Shown: positions 51,529 through 62,952 of the stretch, piece after piece | Layout: each line of letters opens with the position of its first letter | Numbering within the stretch: position 1 is the stretch's first letter | Origin: Epithemia pelagica | Lineage: Eukaryota; Bacillariophyta; Bacillariophyceae; Surirellales; Surirellaceae | Direction of reading: 5' to 3' | DNA: 64,000 nucleotides | NCBI GenBank assembly: GCA_946965045.2 | Contig: OX337237.1 | Coordinates: forward strand, 682,001 to 746,000 | Notes under the pieces: generated by a model | Told to the model about the DNA's origin: nothing | What the model saw: only the letters and a program-made list of their open reading frames with translations | Databases searched by the model: none | Made by a program: the position numbers and the translations under genes

Positions 51529-54500
51529 CTACTGCTTTGTTCCTGTAGAATTCCCCCCCTCTGTCGGTGCATCCAAGACAATAGGCTGTCCTTTCGCATC
51601 AGTGACCGGACCATGTACGATATCACATTCTTCTTCCTCCTCCTCATACCATTGACGAGGTTCCAAGAATTCCCACTTATCCAATTCCTCTAAATCACGG
51701 GTGTCTTGTTCCGACCAACCTGGTCGTTTCATGGCCAGTTGTTTGGCTTCCTCGGTTAGAAACTTACAATACTAAACACTCCCACCTGAATCTCGTACCC
51801 AGTTTGTCCATTCCACTAGTTTGTCATCTTCCACAGTATTCAAGTCGTTCATGATCTCGTCGTATTCGTATCCACACATAAACACCATCCTTCTCTGAAG
51901 CCAGCGAGCCATTGGCTCGAGACGACTCCTTTTCCCCTGCCCTTGATTAGTAGCACCGCCGCGTTGGGTTCTGGAAAAGTAAAAGCGCTTGAATAAGCTA
52001 TTGAAAGCTACCGTCATTGTAAATGGTTAGACACCAAAGAGACATGGGCGATCACGGTCGATCCACTCACCTTCCCATCCTTGTTGGGCATGTGAACTGA
52101 GATTCCGCCAATGCAGAAGATACTCAGTCACATGCCCACTGCCTATCATATGCGCATAGTTTGTGATTCCTCGTTCACCATGCAAGTCAACCCATCTCGA
52201 AAAAAACTCGTCCGCAACACGTTGATATTCGTAGATTTCCTCATCTGTCATTTCGTTCTTATTGTTCACAAGCTTCATAGACTTGGCATAATATTCAACA
52301 CTTTCGATCCATGTCTTTCGTCTGCTCTCATCTGGGCAACACAGATCAATCAGAATCTTGAATCCATTCACTATCCTTCGGATTCGGACATTATCCATGC
52401 AGATCGTTGTTATTGCCTTTGCTTTCTCGTCGTACGGCATTTTCCATTGCGTCGGGAATTCCTCAGATCCAAGAACAAGAGTATTAAGATTCCTGTTGAC
52501 TGTATCTTGAAACTCTTGTATCCTCGCGTCCATGCCCCCCTCAGCTTCTTTATTGATCCAACTAAGCTCATCGCTCTTCGTATACTCCAGGCCTTCTCGG
52601 AGAATCATTGTTAGTAGCTTCAAGCCCATTCGGTTCTCCATATGAAGGATGCAAGGAATTGCATCCATCATATAAACCAAGGCCGTTGTCTTTTTTGAGT
52701 CCTTGAATTGATCCTTGACTCTCTGTGCTTGATGATACCACCACTCCTTGACGTGTGATGATTTTAGCCCTTTCTGTCGATCCTCCAAAGAACCGGAGAT
52801 ATCGAGGCCTCTAGCAGTCAAGTCATTCGTCAAAATCTTTGCGTATTCTCTCCGTTGCTCTAAAGAGGCCACACTCAAGTCGAAATGAACACTTTGCAAA
52901 CTCCCTTTCTCCATTCCCGACGCAACACATCTAGGATCTTGCTGTATAATGACTTGCAACACATCTAGGATCTTGCTGTATAATGACTTGCGATTTAGCC
53001 CAGATCGATTTCATCGTCTTTGCTATGATAGGTATCTCCTTGATGAATTCAGTTATATCCTCCTCAACTTGTTGGATGTGTTCTTTAGAACAGATCTTGT
53101 GGTGTTGACAGATCCAGTTCTTTCTCTCGTCGTTGCCTAGCTTAACACAGATCTTGCATTCGGAAGCCGGTTGTGTCTCAGCATGTAACTCACCACTTTG
53201 AACGACACATTTAGAACAAGGGTAGGTAACTTGTTGAGCTGCCCCACCTCGGCCGAACAGTTTCCATTCACAGCTCATGTTGCAGTTTGTGGAAATCGTG
53301 AGTTGTAAAATCCCAAATTTCGTGGGAAGTACAATCTTCGCCCCTTCCTTGATCTCTACCATCATCATCCGGAACAGAGACCTGACCAATGACTCGGACT
53401 CTTTCTGACACACGCATAAGATCGGGAACACGCTGTGCCGTGATTGGCCCAGTAGATTGCAGATGTCGTTGAATTTCAGTCCACCCAGAACATGTCCGAG
53501 GTTCTTTGTAAACAAAGCCCCGTCCAAGCTCTGTGATAGGTAAATTGATCGTTCCTTGGCTTCTCCGCCAATCAAATTACCTGCCACCAGGATTGCTGCC
53601 ATCACATCCGCCGCACGAAACGTGAAGCCTTCTGCTCCTGTTTCTTTGTTCCGTAGCATTCTGTAAGGGCATAGTAGGGCCTCAAATCTGTTCACTTCTG
53701 CCGCGCAGTTCTGCATGCAAGAGGTGCTTGGCAGTAGAGTTTGTTGATACAGCACTCCGTCAGTTTCTACGGATCGTAGATACTCCAACCCGCGGAAGTT
53801 TAGTGGTCCTCCCGCCAAGTCCATCGCGCGTAGGATCTTGTACGGCGTTAAAACATTTTCTCTAACGTACTTGCGGAACACATTGTAGGTGGCTTTGAAC
53901 AATTGCCCGCCGTGTATTGTCTTGTCGAGTAGCAAAGACCCGATGTCCGTTAAAAAAGATGCTGCTTGATGACTTGTTGTGTCCATCTTTGATACCTTGG
54001 AAGTGATGAACTTGTGTAGGTAAGTCAGCAGAGTCGTCTTATCTTCTGGGTCGTAACATGACTTTGGTAGTTTGTCCGTTTCATTCTTCTCCTGTTGTGC
54101 TAGCTTTGCTTCGCGGAGCTCCTCTCGAGTTTCCTTGACGATCTTTTCCCAATACCGAAGCCTCTCACTTTTCTTCTTGGACTGCAGACGACAGTCCTTC
54201 AGCTTCGAAAGCATCGAGGTGAGTTTTTCTTTGAGGTGAACAACTTGTTTAATTAACTTCTCACGCTCTCTATCCTCTATTGTGTTGTCCTCGTGTGGAC
54301 AATCTTCCTCTTGCAGGTTCATTTCAGTTGCCCTCAGCCATTCGTCAAGGTCGGTTTCGTCATCGTCCTCTTCTTCGTCATCTACCACTGTCTCTACGAT
54401 TGGGCTACTGTGAACGGATTCTCTTGATTCCGGTGTCATTCCAATGCCTGTATTGGGTTCGGCATTGGGTTCTGTCCTTGAAGACTTGGTGTCGTTCTTC

Positions 54501-55651
54501 TTCGTGTCGTCGGAGGCAACCGTCGTTTCGTCCATGTTGACTGGATTACTTGGCGGATTTGTTGACTTAGGAGGATCATCCTCTACTGTGGTGTTGGTGG
54601 ATGAAGGGAAGGGGGGTACTAGATCGACTGAAGCTGGTTCTGGAGCTTGTTCAGCAATCTCGGGAAGAGTTTTGTCCTTGTCCAAGTCTCTGACATTCTC
54701 AGTTGGGGCAGGTAATTGCTTGTCACGCTTGGCTCGTCGGATTTTGGTCCGTTTGATAGGCTCGGGTTCTTCAATAGGCTGGCAAAATAATTCAGCCGGA
54801 GGCGGTTCGGGTATGTATTGAGAATTCTTGTGTCGGAAGGTTGGGCTCCACATGTTGGTGTGTTCTGCTGTGCATTTATAGCGGCCGCCGACGATGGTCC
54901 GATTAATATAATGGCCAGGCCGTGAACCCTGTTCTCGATCAGCCTTGTCGCAGTTGTTACAAAAGAAGTAACCCCTGTGTGCCTGTTCTCGGTCGCGACC
55001 GTAAACCGAGCACGGTACAAATTCTGATTTAAGGAACGTCTTACAGATTTCTGCAATTCTTTTTCGCTCTACAGAGTTGGATTCGCATGGAACTTCAGAT
55101 GCACGTCTTCGTGCTCGAGTTTGCATGTTCGGCGACGCTTGAAGTTTTAAATCTCTCTCGATCTGTTGGATTTCTTCGGGAGATGGTTGGCGACAACCGT
55201 CGGGTTCGTCACTGGTTGAAGTGGAGCTGGTAGTCTGGCAAAGCTGACAGGGTGCTTCGTCAGTCAACTGTTCTGCAGGACTGGTTACTGGATGATGGTC
55301 TTCATTATTGGGCGACTCTTGGAGATCGACAACGCCATCAATCTGCGAATTTTCTTCTTGAGATGATGGACGAAGTCCATTTGGTTCAACACTTGTTGGG
55401 GCCAATCCGGCAATTCGGCAAGATTTGCGAGATGGTTCTGCAATCGGAGGGTTAAGCGATGCTTCGGGAACAATGTCTCTCCCAATCTGCTGACGGTTTT
55501 CTTGAGGTAATGGGCAAGGTCCATCGAATTCGACACTTGTTGCTGCCAGTCCGGCAATCCGGCGAGATTTTCGAGATGGTTCTGCAACCGGAGGGACTTC
55601 TGAAGTGTGATGGGCCTAGTTTGGGCGCTTCTTCGATGCACGGGTAGGCAT
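51529..55651 (-). pseudogene. Large zinc-finger/coiled-coil protein, putative transposase of unknown family, damaged
   Basis: The frame runs from ATG 55651. TAG stops it at codon 12. A 34-bp tandem duplication (52923-52956 and 52957-52990) shifts frame after Gln-Asp-Pro-Arg-Cys-Val-Ala. An intron fits at 52070-52008 (GAAG/GTGAGT ... GGTAG/CTTTC). A TAG at 51774-51772 interrupts the last part. Without these breaks it would be about 1,300 residues. The order is N-terminal repeats around Glu-Pro-Ser-Arg-Lys-Ser, a Cys-rich zinc-binding-like region (Phe-Phe-Cys-Asn-Asn-Cys), an acidic linker, a coiled coil, and a core with Leu-Asp-Gly-Ala-Leu-Phe. Then come a Cys cluster, Met-Met-Asp-Ala-Ile-Pro-Cys-Ile-Leu-His-Met-Glu-Asn-Arg, and Gln-Gln-Gly-Trp-Glu-Ala-Phe-Asn. 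Asp...Asp...Glu in these blocks suggests a DDE recombinase. This is inference only. Confidence 0.55.
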
Positions 55652-56687
55652 AGTGTATGTAAGATGAGATAAAGCCGCTGTTATTGTGAAATACAAGTCG
55701 TTATCTCATGGTCATACCTCCAGGGTCCATGTTGGAGGGAGGTTGGTCGGCAGGTGGTAGATGAGATCAAAGCACGATTAATAGGCGACTACTATGTTAT
55801 ATATCATACAACGCTGGATATATTTTATACTCAAGACTGGGGTGGCGCGCATTGGGCTAGGGGAGGGGCCTGGAAAACCAATGAATGAACAAGGCCGCTG
55901 TATTGTCGTCCGTATAACTTTACGAATATTTGCTACTTTTGTCAAGTAAGTATACCGTTGGATTCTTGAGACAAAAAGGAATCAGATGCAAGTGTTACCT
56001 GACAATTGTAGCCATTAATGGGTGAGTGGTAGTGCGTTGAAAATGGGTCAGTCTTTTGAGGCCAAAAATTGGGTCTTATATTTAACAAAAATTCATCCAT
56101 ACAATACTCCAGAGTGACAGAAGCGTTTCTGGTGTGTCTGTTGTACGTAGTTTCGTCATCCCGCGCGCACTATATACTAGGGGTGCTCGTATTGTATTGA
56201 ATCTCTGTCTGTGAATGTTGGTGTCAACGTCCAGTGATCTTCCGTGTAGTTGAGGGAAGGAGCCATTTTTCATTTTTCAGAGCTACCTAAACTACCTAAA
56301 CTTCAAAACCTAAGTTTCACCTAAACTTCTTTAGAAACTACGCTAAAAATCTGAGTACCTAAGTTTGATAGCCCTATTTGAGACGCCAATACGCGAACAG
56401 GCCTTTCGACGGGTCATTTCCATTCGTTCCATTCCATTCCTTGGCACCAAACGTGTGAAGGCATCACTGTAGATCAATCAGTACGATTGGGTGGCGATTG
56501 TGCGTTCTGATTCGTTACCATGTGTGTTTCACTGTTCGCGCGCCATCCGGTCGCCACTGGGCCATGTTTTTGCGTTATTTGTTATGACGATGCCAAACCC
56601 ACATTGGCCGGACGACGCCACCATGTTGCTCTGCTTGTTTCGTTCTCTTCTTTCCCACACCATCACAACACACAACAATAACGCATA
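55652..56687. other. Spacer before the right arm
   Basis: About 1 kb, AT-richer. It contains a cluster of ACCTAAACTT / AACCTAAGTTT motifs at 56282-56370 in both orientations and nothing coding that I can support. If the large gene is a transposon, its right terminus could lie here, but no inverted terminus was found. Confidence 0.35.
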
Positions 56688-57643
56688 GCACACTACAAAA
56701 GCAACGTTTAGAATACTCGTAGCAATTTGAGTGAGTCAAGCTTGACTCATCGTTCTGAAACGTTTGCTGCATGCAAAAGTAGGCACTAAAACTATCTTTC
56801 CCAAACACACTGACCGGCCATGTCTCTACCTACAAACACGGAGCGATGGATCCTACCAGTTCCATTCTAGTCACGACAATGGCATTCACCTCACCCATCA
56901 GGCAAGGAATCGAGTAAGTGTCCCAGGTCGTTTCCAATGCTTGTTCCGCCCAGCACTGTATTTTGGAGTGGCGGACGAGTCTATCACGTTTGGCATGACG
57001 GTTCAACCTGTGTTCCTCTGTCATTTTGCGTCCCTCTTGCATTCTTTGTGGGGTCTTATCGACTCCTTTTTTCATGTGCATGCCTTTCCTTGACACTGCA
57101 ACAGAACTCTCTCTATAGATCAAGTCCAATACACTGCAAATGTGACCATTCTTAAGGAATGCCTGTGCAACCCTTCCAATATACTCGTATTGGTGGACAT
57201 AGTACGTTTCCAAGCGTAGCTGCTGTTGGATGCTGTGCTCCTCTCTAGTAGTCCTTGGACTGTATTTTTGCATGGAATGAGAATATACAAGGATCCATTC
57301 GTACTGCCTACTATAGAATGAAGTGAGGTTCATCTCCCTGTGTTTGCCGCTTCATGCGAGAGAGAGACCCTAGAGAATGTCATTGGTCGGGGAAAAGTTC
57401 ATTCGGGGCAACCCCCTTTCCGCCGCCATCAAAAGACTATGGTCCATCGAAACCCTCTCATTGCTTATATAGTAGTATGACACGCACACCGTATTACTCT
57501 AAAACTAGTCGTATGGCCCTCTTGTTTTCGTTTGATTCGTCCTCCGTTTCTTGTGGGAGTACAGTGGTAGTGTGTGTTTCTTGTTGTTGTTGTTGTTGCG
57601 GCTGCTGTTGTTGTCGTTCTTGCTGTTGTGGTAGTTCTTATTC
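56688..57643. other. 3' flank of CYS-1 (right), copia-free version of the site
   Basis: CCGGCCA/TGTCTCTACCTAC at 56814-56833 joins sequences that are separated by the copia element on the left (37935 and 44142). No gene is seen. Confidence 0.6.
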
Positions 57644-59096
57644 TTATCCCCGGGGCGTGGCAAAGCCATACTCGGTATTGTCAAAGGGTTCCGGCAAGGG
57701 TTGTTTGACCAAGCCTTCGGCCTGTTCCTTGATGGACACAAACATCTGTGGTTCGTCATTCGTGACCAAACCATAAAGACAGCGACACCCAAAACACCAC
57801 ATTCCGATCCATGCACACACACATGTTTGAGCAAGGTTGTTCCAAATACTATACTAGATCCAGAGCATCGATCAATTCCAACACGAGCCAGTAGACTCCA
57901 AACGCACACAAACACAAACCCCTGCTGGCACACTCTATAGAGCCACACAGACATACACACATACATACACACACAGACATAACAAGACTGATTCGACGTA
58001 CCGGATGGGTAAAGTATCGTTCTCCAAAACTGGGAATGATACAGACGGCCGTTTTCTGAGCCGATTCCGGTCGTTGACAGACTTGGAGGGCGGCCGCGAC
58101 AATGGCACCGGAACTCACACCCACGGGCAAGCCCGTCATCCACAATTCATTGGTCATGGCCATGGCCGTGTCGGACGAAATGGGCACGACTTCGTCCAAC
58201 ACGTCCAAGTCCAAGACGGGCGGCACCAAGCCGGCCCCCATGCCTTGAATCTTGTGCGGACCTTGGGGACCAATCTTGTCACCGCCCTTGGCGGCGGTAA
58301 TCAACATTTGTTCTTGCGGTTCGACGGCGACCGTGTATAAGTTGGGATTGAGGGGCGGACAATTGTGTTGTGTGGAACCTTTAATGTATTGGGACACGCC
58401 CGTGACGGTGCCACCCGTCCCCACACCCGACACCAACAAGTCAATGGTGCCATCCGTATCCCGCCAAATTTCGGGACCCGTCGTTTCGCGATGAATTTTG
58501 GGATTGGCGGGATTTTCAAATTGTTGCAACATGAATCCGTGCTTGCCGTCACGGTCCAAGTCGGCCAAAATTTCATGCGCCTTGGCCAAGGCACCGGGGA
58601 CGGCCGTTTCCTTGGGCGTCAAGACCACTTGACAGCCCAACGCCAACAACATCATGCGTCGTTCGACCGACATGGTTTCGGGCATGGTCAAGATGCAGTC
58701 GTAGCCCCGTTCGCGGGCAATAAAGGCCAAGGCAATACCGGTATTGCCCGACGTGGGTTCCACCAAGGTTGTTTGGCCCGGTGTAATCAAGCCATCGGCT
58801 TCGGCCTGGTCAATCATGCTGCGACCCAACCGATCCTTGACGGAGCTACAGGGACCCAAGGATTCCATCTTGCCATAGAGTTTGCATCCCTCGGCCAAGG
58901 GATGAGAAGCTTGCAACATGGTGCCCAAATCCAACAAGGGTGTATTGCCCACGAGATCTGAGGGACGCGATGCCACATGCAGCAACCGTTGGCAGCTCGT
59001 CGTGGTCGTGGCGGCGGCGGCGGCGGCCAAGGATGTACCACGCCATACGGACGTTTTGGCGGAGGAGGACACTGCGGAAACCACCAATCGGTTCAT
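57644..59096 (-). CDS. Cysteine synthase-like PLP enzyme, CYS-1 right (two exons)
   Basis: Model: exon 1 is 59096-58002 and exon 2 57745-57644, giving 398 residues. The catalytic part is almost the same as CYS-1 left. The N terminus is different: Met-Asn-Arg-Leu-Val-Val-Ser-Ala-Val with many Ser/Ala and Lys/Arg but no acidic residue, followed by an Ala run. It looks like a mitochondrial (or plastid) transit peptide. The intron (256 nt, GTACGT ... CACAG/ATG) is longer than on the left, rich in CA/TG repeats, and contains stops. A product targeted to an organelle and a differently targeted left copy would split cysteine synthesis between compartments. Confidence 0.9.
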
Positions 59097-60485
59097 TCTT
59101 GTTGTGTGCGGCAGAGAGACTTTTGCTTTTGTGAGTGTCTGCTCAAGAGAGTGGAGAGACTAGAAGCTGCTGTTTTCAAGGAAGCAACCAAAAAAAGGAT
59201 TCGAAACCCAAGATCCAATCTTTCTTACAGTAACGACAGAGTGGTGTGGATCGAACTAACTGTCGTTGTCGTCGTTGTCGTCTCGTGTCAAAACAGCGTG
59301 GGCAACCTTATTTTTCTTCAAGACCCAAGATACACCCAAAAAGATACGTATGCCTGTTCATCAATTCACCGAAAGGAGGAAGACGACGACGGGTGTGTAT
59401 CATCGTCGTCAGAAAAGATATCTCGCGGGGAATCTTTTCGCATTATATGCGACCTATGAGCCACTGCGCGTCATGCGTTCTCTTCTTGTCTAGCCGTTAC
59501 GGTTACGGCTCGAGGTAGCTTAGCAACCACGACACTTGACAGGATATAGCAACCGGAGGAGAAGAATCATCGCCACAGACAGTGCGAATGAACCCCATTG
59601 GAAACACATTGATAAGACAGTTTCGGGCAGATCATCATTTCTCGTCCCATTAAAAAAATGGCACCACCAAATCCACGGAGAATGGTCAAGTCCAAACGGA
59701 AACATATAAAGAGAATCCAAAGCATAGCTAGCAGCTATATCAATGGACCATTTACCACAGTCCTAGGAGTACTCTATATTGTATGATTTTTGTGCTGGTG
59801 GTGGTTCGTCATGGAATACACACACATATCGTCTCGCGCAGAAAGACTGCAACTTCCGGTAACTACACGTGAGTCGCATATTCTCTCCCAAAACCCAACG
59901 GACGAAACCAAAACAAAAGATCGATATTCATACAAAGTACGTATTATGATACCGTAGAATATGATTTACCATTCTCTAGTATGGAACAAACGGGAATGTC
60001 GAAAGGTATGTCGTTGGTATGTTGTTTGTATGTCGTTTGATGTTGTTTGATGTCGTTTGATGTCGTTTGATGTCGTTTTGGGCTCGCGCGCAAACATGGT
60101 TTGCCTCAAAATCCAGCGGTGCTCCTTCAGTTGATGGGCCTACCGTCAATCAGTGACTTGAAACCTTGTGATTTCTCGTGAAGAATCCCATTCGCTGGAG
60201 AGTACATATTCTTTTGGCGATAAAAACATCCGACATCATCCGACATCATCCGACATCCTCCGACATCATCCGACATCATCCGACATCTACCAAATCCTCC
60301 GACATCCGTGACTCTGGATGTTTTCCTCATATTAAAATAATCTGTACCTAGTATGATCATATAAGAGGTATTACTGTGTGAAAATTAAAAATGTTATATC
60401 GTGACGATACTCTGAGTAGTAGAAGGATTACCTATGTTTTGAGTCCATTACCGGAAGTTGCTGAATCTACTCCAAATCTTTGTTA
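59097..60485. other. CYS-1 upstream region / CYS-2 3' flank (right)
   Basis: 59197 onward is near-identical to 46434-47706. The first 100 bases, including the transit-peptide leader, are unique to this arm. Confidence 0.5.
59994..60306. repeat. Fold-back structure of opposed 10-bp arrays (right arm)
   Basis: Same as 47225-47530. The CCGACATCAT side has one unit more than on the left, showing that the array changes length by slippage. Confidence 0.8.
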
Positions 60486-62511
60486 TTAGTACCCTCGGGC
60501 CGTATGAAATCCATACTCCCGATTGTCGTAGGGTTCCGGCAAGGGTTCCTTGCTCAGGGCTCAGGGCCTGTGTCCAGGGAATGTGTTTTTGAGTTCTGAA
60601 ATCGAGTCAATAGGTTATGGTCCCCTTGAAAACTCGAAAACACAACCTCGAATCCCCCAAATCTTGGCAATCCCCCAACGACCTTGCCAAGATTCTGAAA
60701 TCGAGTTTCGAGTTTCGAGGTTTGCAAAGAGCCCCACGCGCTCCTACAAAACCCACCTTTCAGCCGCCGGGCTCTCTGTCTCTCATTTCGATCTCTCCGA
60801 CAACAACAACGAGGCAATCTCTCTTGTCCATCATAGACAATAGTAGCACAATGATTGATGTGATATAAGTAGGAGCTTCTCTAGAAAATAAGCAAGTATT
60901 ATTAACCTGTCGCTGCCATGGAAGTAATGGTCACAACCACTGTCAATGGTCAAAAGCAAATAATTCTCATCTCTCCATAGATGACATGGTTACAGAACAA
61001 AGCCCGCATCCTGCTCCATGGACGGGCTCTACAAATATTCTACCTTCTCCCGTTATGCAATGTGATATTAGGAATTAGGAGTACTCAAGCGACATTTGTT
61101 TGTCGTCATTGTCAATTGCCGTTGTGCGTTCATGCGCCGGTAGGGGGGAAGCATGGGAGTGCACGAGTATTGAAAAATAAAACTCAAAACTCGAAACTCG
61201 AAAATACAGTTTTTACCTGGACACGTACATCCAGATCGTTGTTTCAAGGTAGGGACAGAGCCCCACCTCAAAACTCGAAACTCGATTTCAGACCTCGAAA
61301 ACACATTCCCTGGACACAGGGCCTCAATTCTTCCGCTTGTGCCTTGACATGAGAAAACATCTGGAATAGTCACAAAACACAAACACACAACAACAAAGAA
61401 AAAGAGAACGTGGCATGTGTCAGAGTGACTTTCTCGTGTGCGCTGTCCGCAACCAACCAACCACAGCGACCACCAAGTGCACACAGATAGGCACAGGATC
61501 GTGCGGACGTACCGGATGACTAAAGTATCGTTCTCCAAAACTGGGCAAGACACAGACGACGGTTTTATTTGCCGATTCCGGTCGTTGGCAGACTTGCAAG
61601 GCGGCCGCAACATTCGCACCCGAACTCACGCCCACGGGCAAGCCTTTGAGCCAGAGTTGTTTGGTCATGTTCATGGCGAGCATGGAATGAATGGGTACCG
61701 CCTCATCAATCAAGTCCAAATCCAATACTTTGGGAATCACACCGGCCCCCATGCCTTGAATGAAATGAGGACCAATCTCTTGCAAGGGTTCTCCTCTCTT
61801 GGCTTGGGTAATCAACATTTGTTCCCGAGGTTCCACGGCAATGGCTTGCAACTTCGGATTCTTGGGAGGACAGTCGTGTTCGGCCGAGCCCTTAATGTAT
61901 TGCGTGACACCGGTCAGTGTGCCACCCGTCCCAACGCCAGCCACAAAAATATCAATGGTTCCCGCCGTATCTCTCCAAATTTCGGGACCCGTCGACTCTC
62001 GATGGGCTTTGGTATTGGCTGGATTGTCAAATTGTCGCAACAAGTAGCCGGTGCCCTTACAATCGGCCACGACTTGTTCGGCCTTGGCCAGGGCTTCGAC
62101 CATGCCAGCCTTTTTGGGCAGAAGGACAACATTGGCACCCAGTGCCAAGAGCATGAGGCGACGTTCCATGGTCACTGATTCCGGCATGACAATGGTACAT
62201 TTATAGTCACGTTCGCGTGCCAACATGGCAATGGAGATGCCCGTATTACCCGACGTGGCTTCCACCAAAGTCGTTTCACCTCGTATAATCAATCCCTTGG
62301 CTTCGGCATCGTCCAACATGGTACGAGCAATCCGATCCTTGACCGAATTACAGGCATTGAAGGCCTCCAATTTGCCCTAGAATTTGCACCCATCGGCGAG
62401 TTTTTCGTCGGAAAAGACGCGATTGCCCAAATCCAACAAGGGCGTTTTGCCAATCAAGTCGGAGGGACAAGAGGCCACATTCAAGGATGTACCGGATTCT
62501 CCATTCATCAT
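60486..62511 (-). pseudogene. CYS-2 right, nonsense mutation
   Basis: Same exon plan as CYS-2 left: exon 1 62511-61513, exon 2 61360-61318, last exon ending at 60486. The left copy has Phe-Tyr-Gly-Lys at the equivalent of residues about 44-47; here TAT is TAG (62379-62377), truncating the protein before the PLP lysine. The rest is open with a handful of substitutions, so inactivation followed the duplication. The inverted-repeat insert is present at the same place. Confidence 0.85.
60562..61322. mobile_element. Inverted-repeat (introner-like) element, right copy
   Basis: Copy of the left element at the same position in CYS-2, with the same ends. It therefore entered CYS-2 before the segmental duplication. 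It is slightly shorter because one CTCGAAA unit and a few bases are missing. Confidence 0.7.
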
Positions 62512-62952
62512 TTTAATAGCTGCTGTGTCGGTGGTCGTAGATTTGGTTTCGAATTTCTGATCGGATCAGATTATGAGAGGAGCACCCCTAGCATAAAAAA
62601 TTCTGCCTAAAAGTGTCTCAATACCAACACCCCTGGCCTCAAAATTTCTTCCATATCGCCAGCCCGCACACCAAAAGACTGGCCGACTACTAATTTGCTC
62701 GCCCGGCGTCCTTAAATAGAACATTTTTGGTTCCCACTACCACAACTCATTTCATTAGTAAAATGTCGTACCGGTATCATCATTTTCTCATGCGGTTATC
62801 GTATCATCTTACGTATCATTGAGCTCCATCCAAGATGGCTCGGCATCGCATTGCAATCAACAATCAACAACAAGACACCCCATGTTCATTCCATCCCAGC
62901 ACCATCGTTGTCTCACAACTAGGAACAAAGCAGTCTCTCCTTCTCCTACATC
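62512..62952. other. Duplication boundary and leader of the last gene
   Basis: 62512-62621 still belongs to the right arm. 62622-62952 is unique, with CAA/CATC-rich sequence before the ATG at 62953. No other feature is seen. Confidence 0.45.

Larger units (their letters stand above)
56822..62621. repeat. Right arm of the CYS segmental duplication
   Basis: Counterpart of 44142-49851. Related host sequence continues to its left to about 56688, matching the other side of the copia insertion (37828-37935). The arm ends at GTGTCTCA (62621), after which the two arms differ completely. Confidence 0.9.

Noticed and set aside
56280-56375. Terminal inverted repeat of the large gene from ACCTAAACTT motifs
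   Set aside because: The motifs occur in both orientations within one short cluster and no partner was found near 49852-51528.
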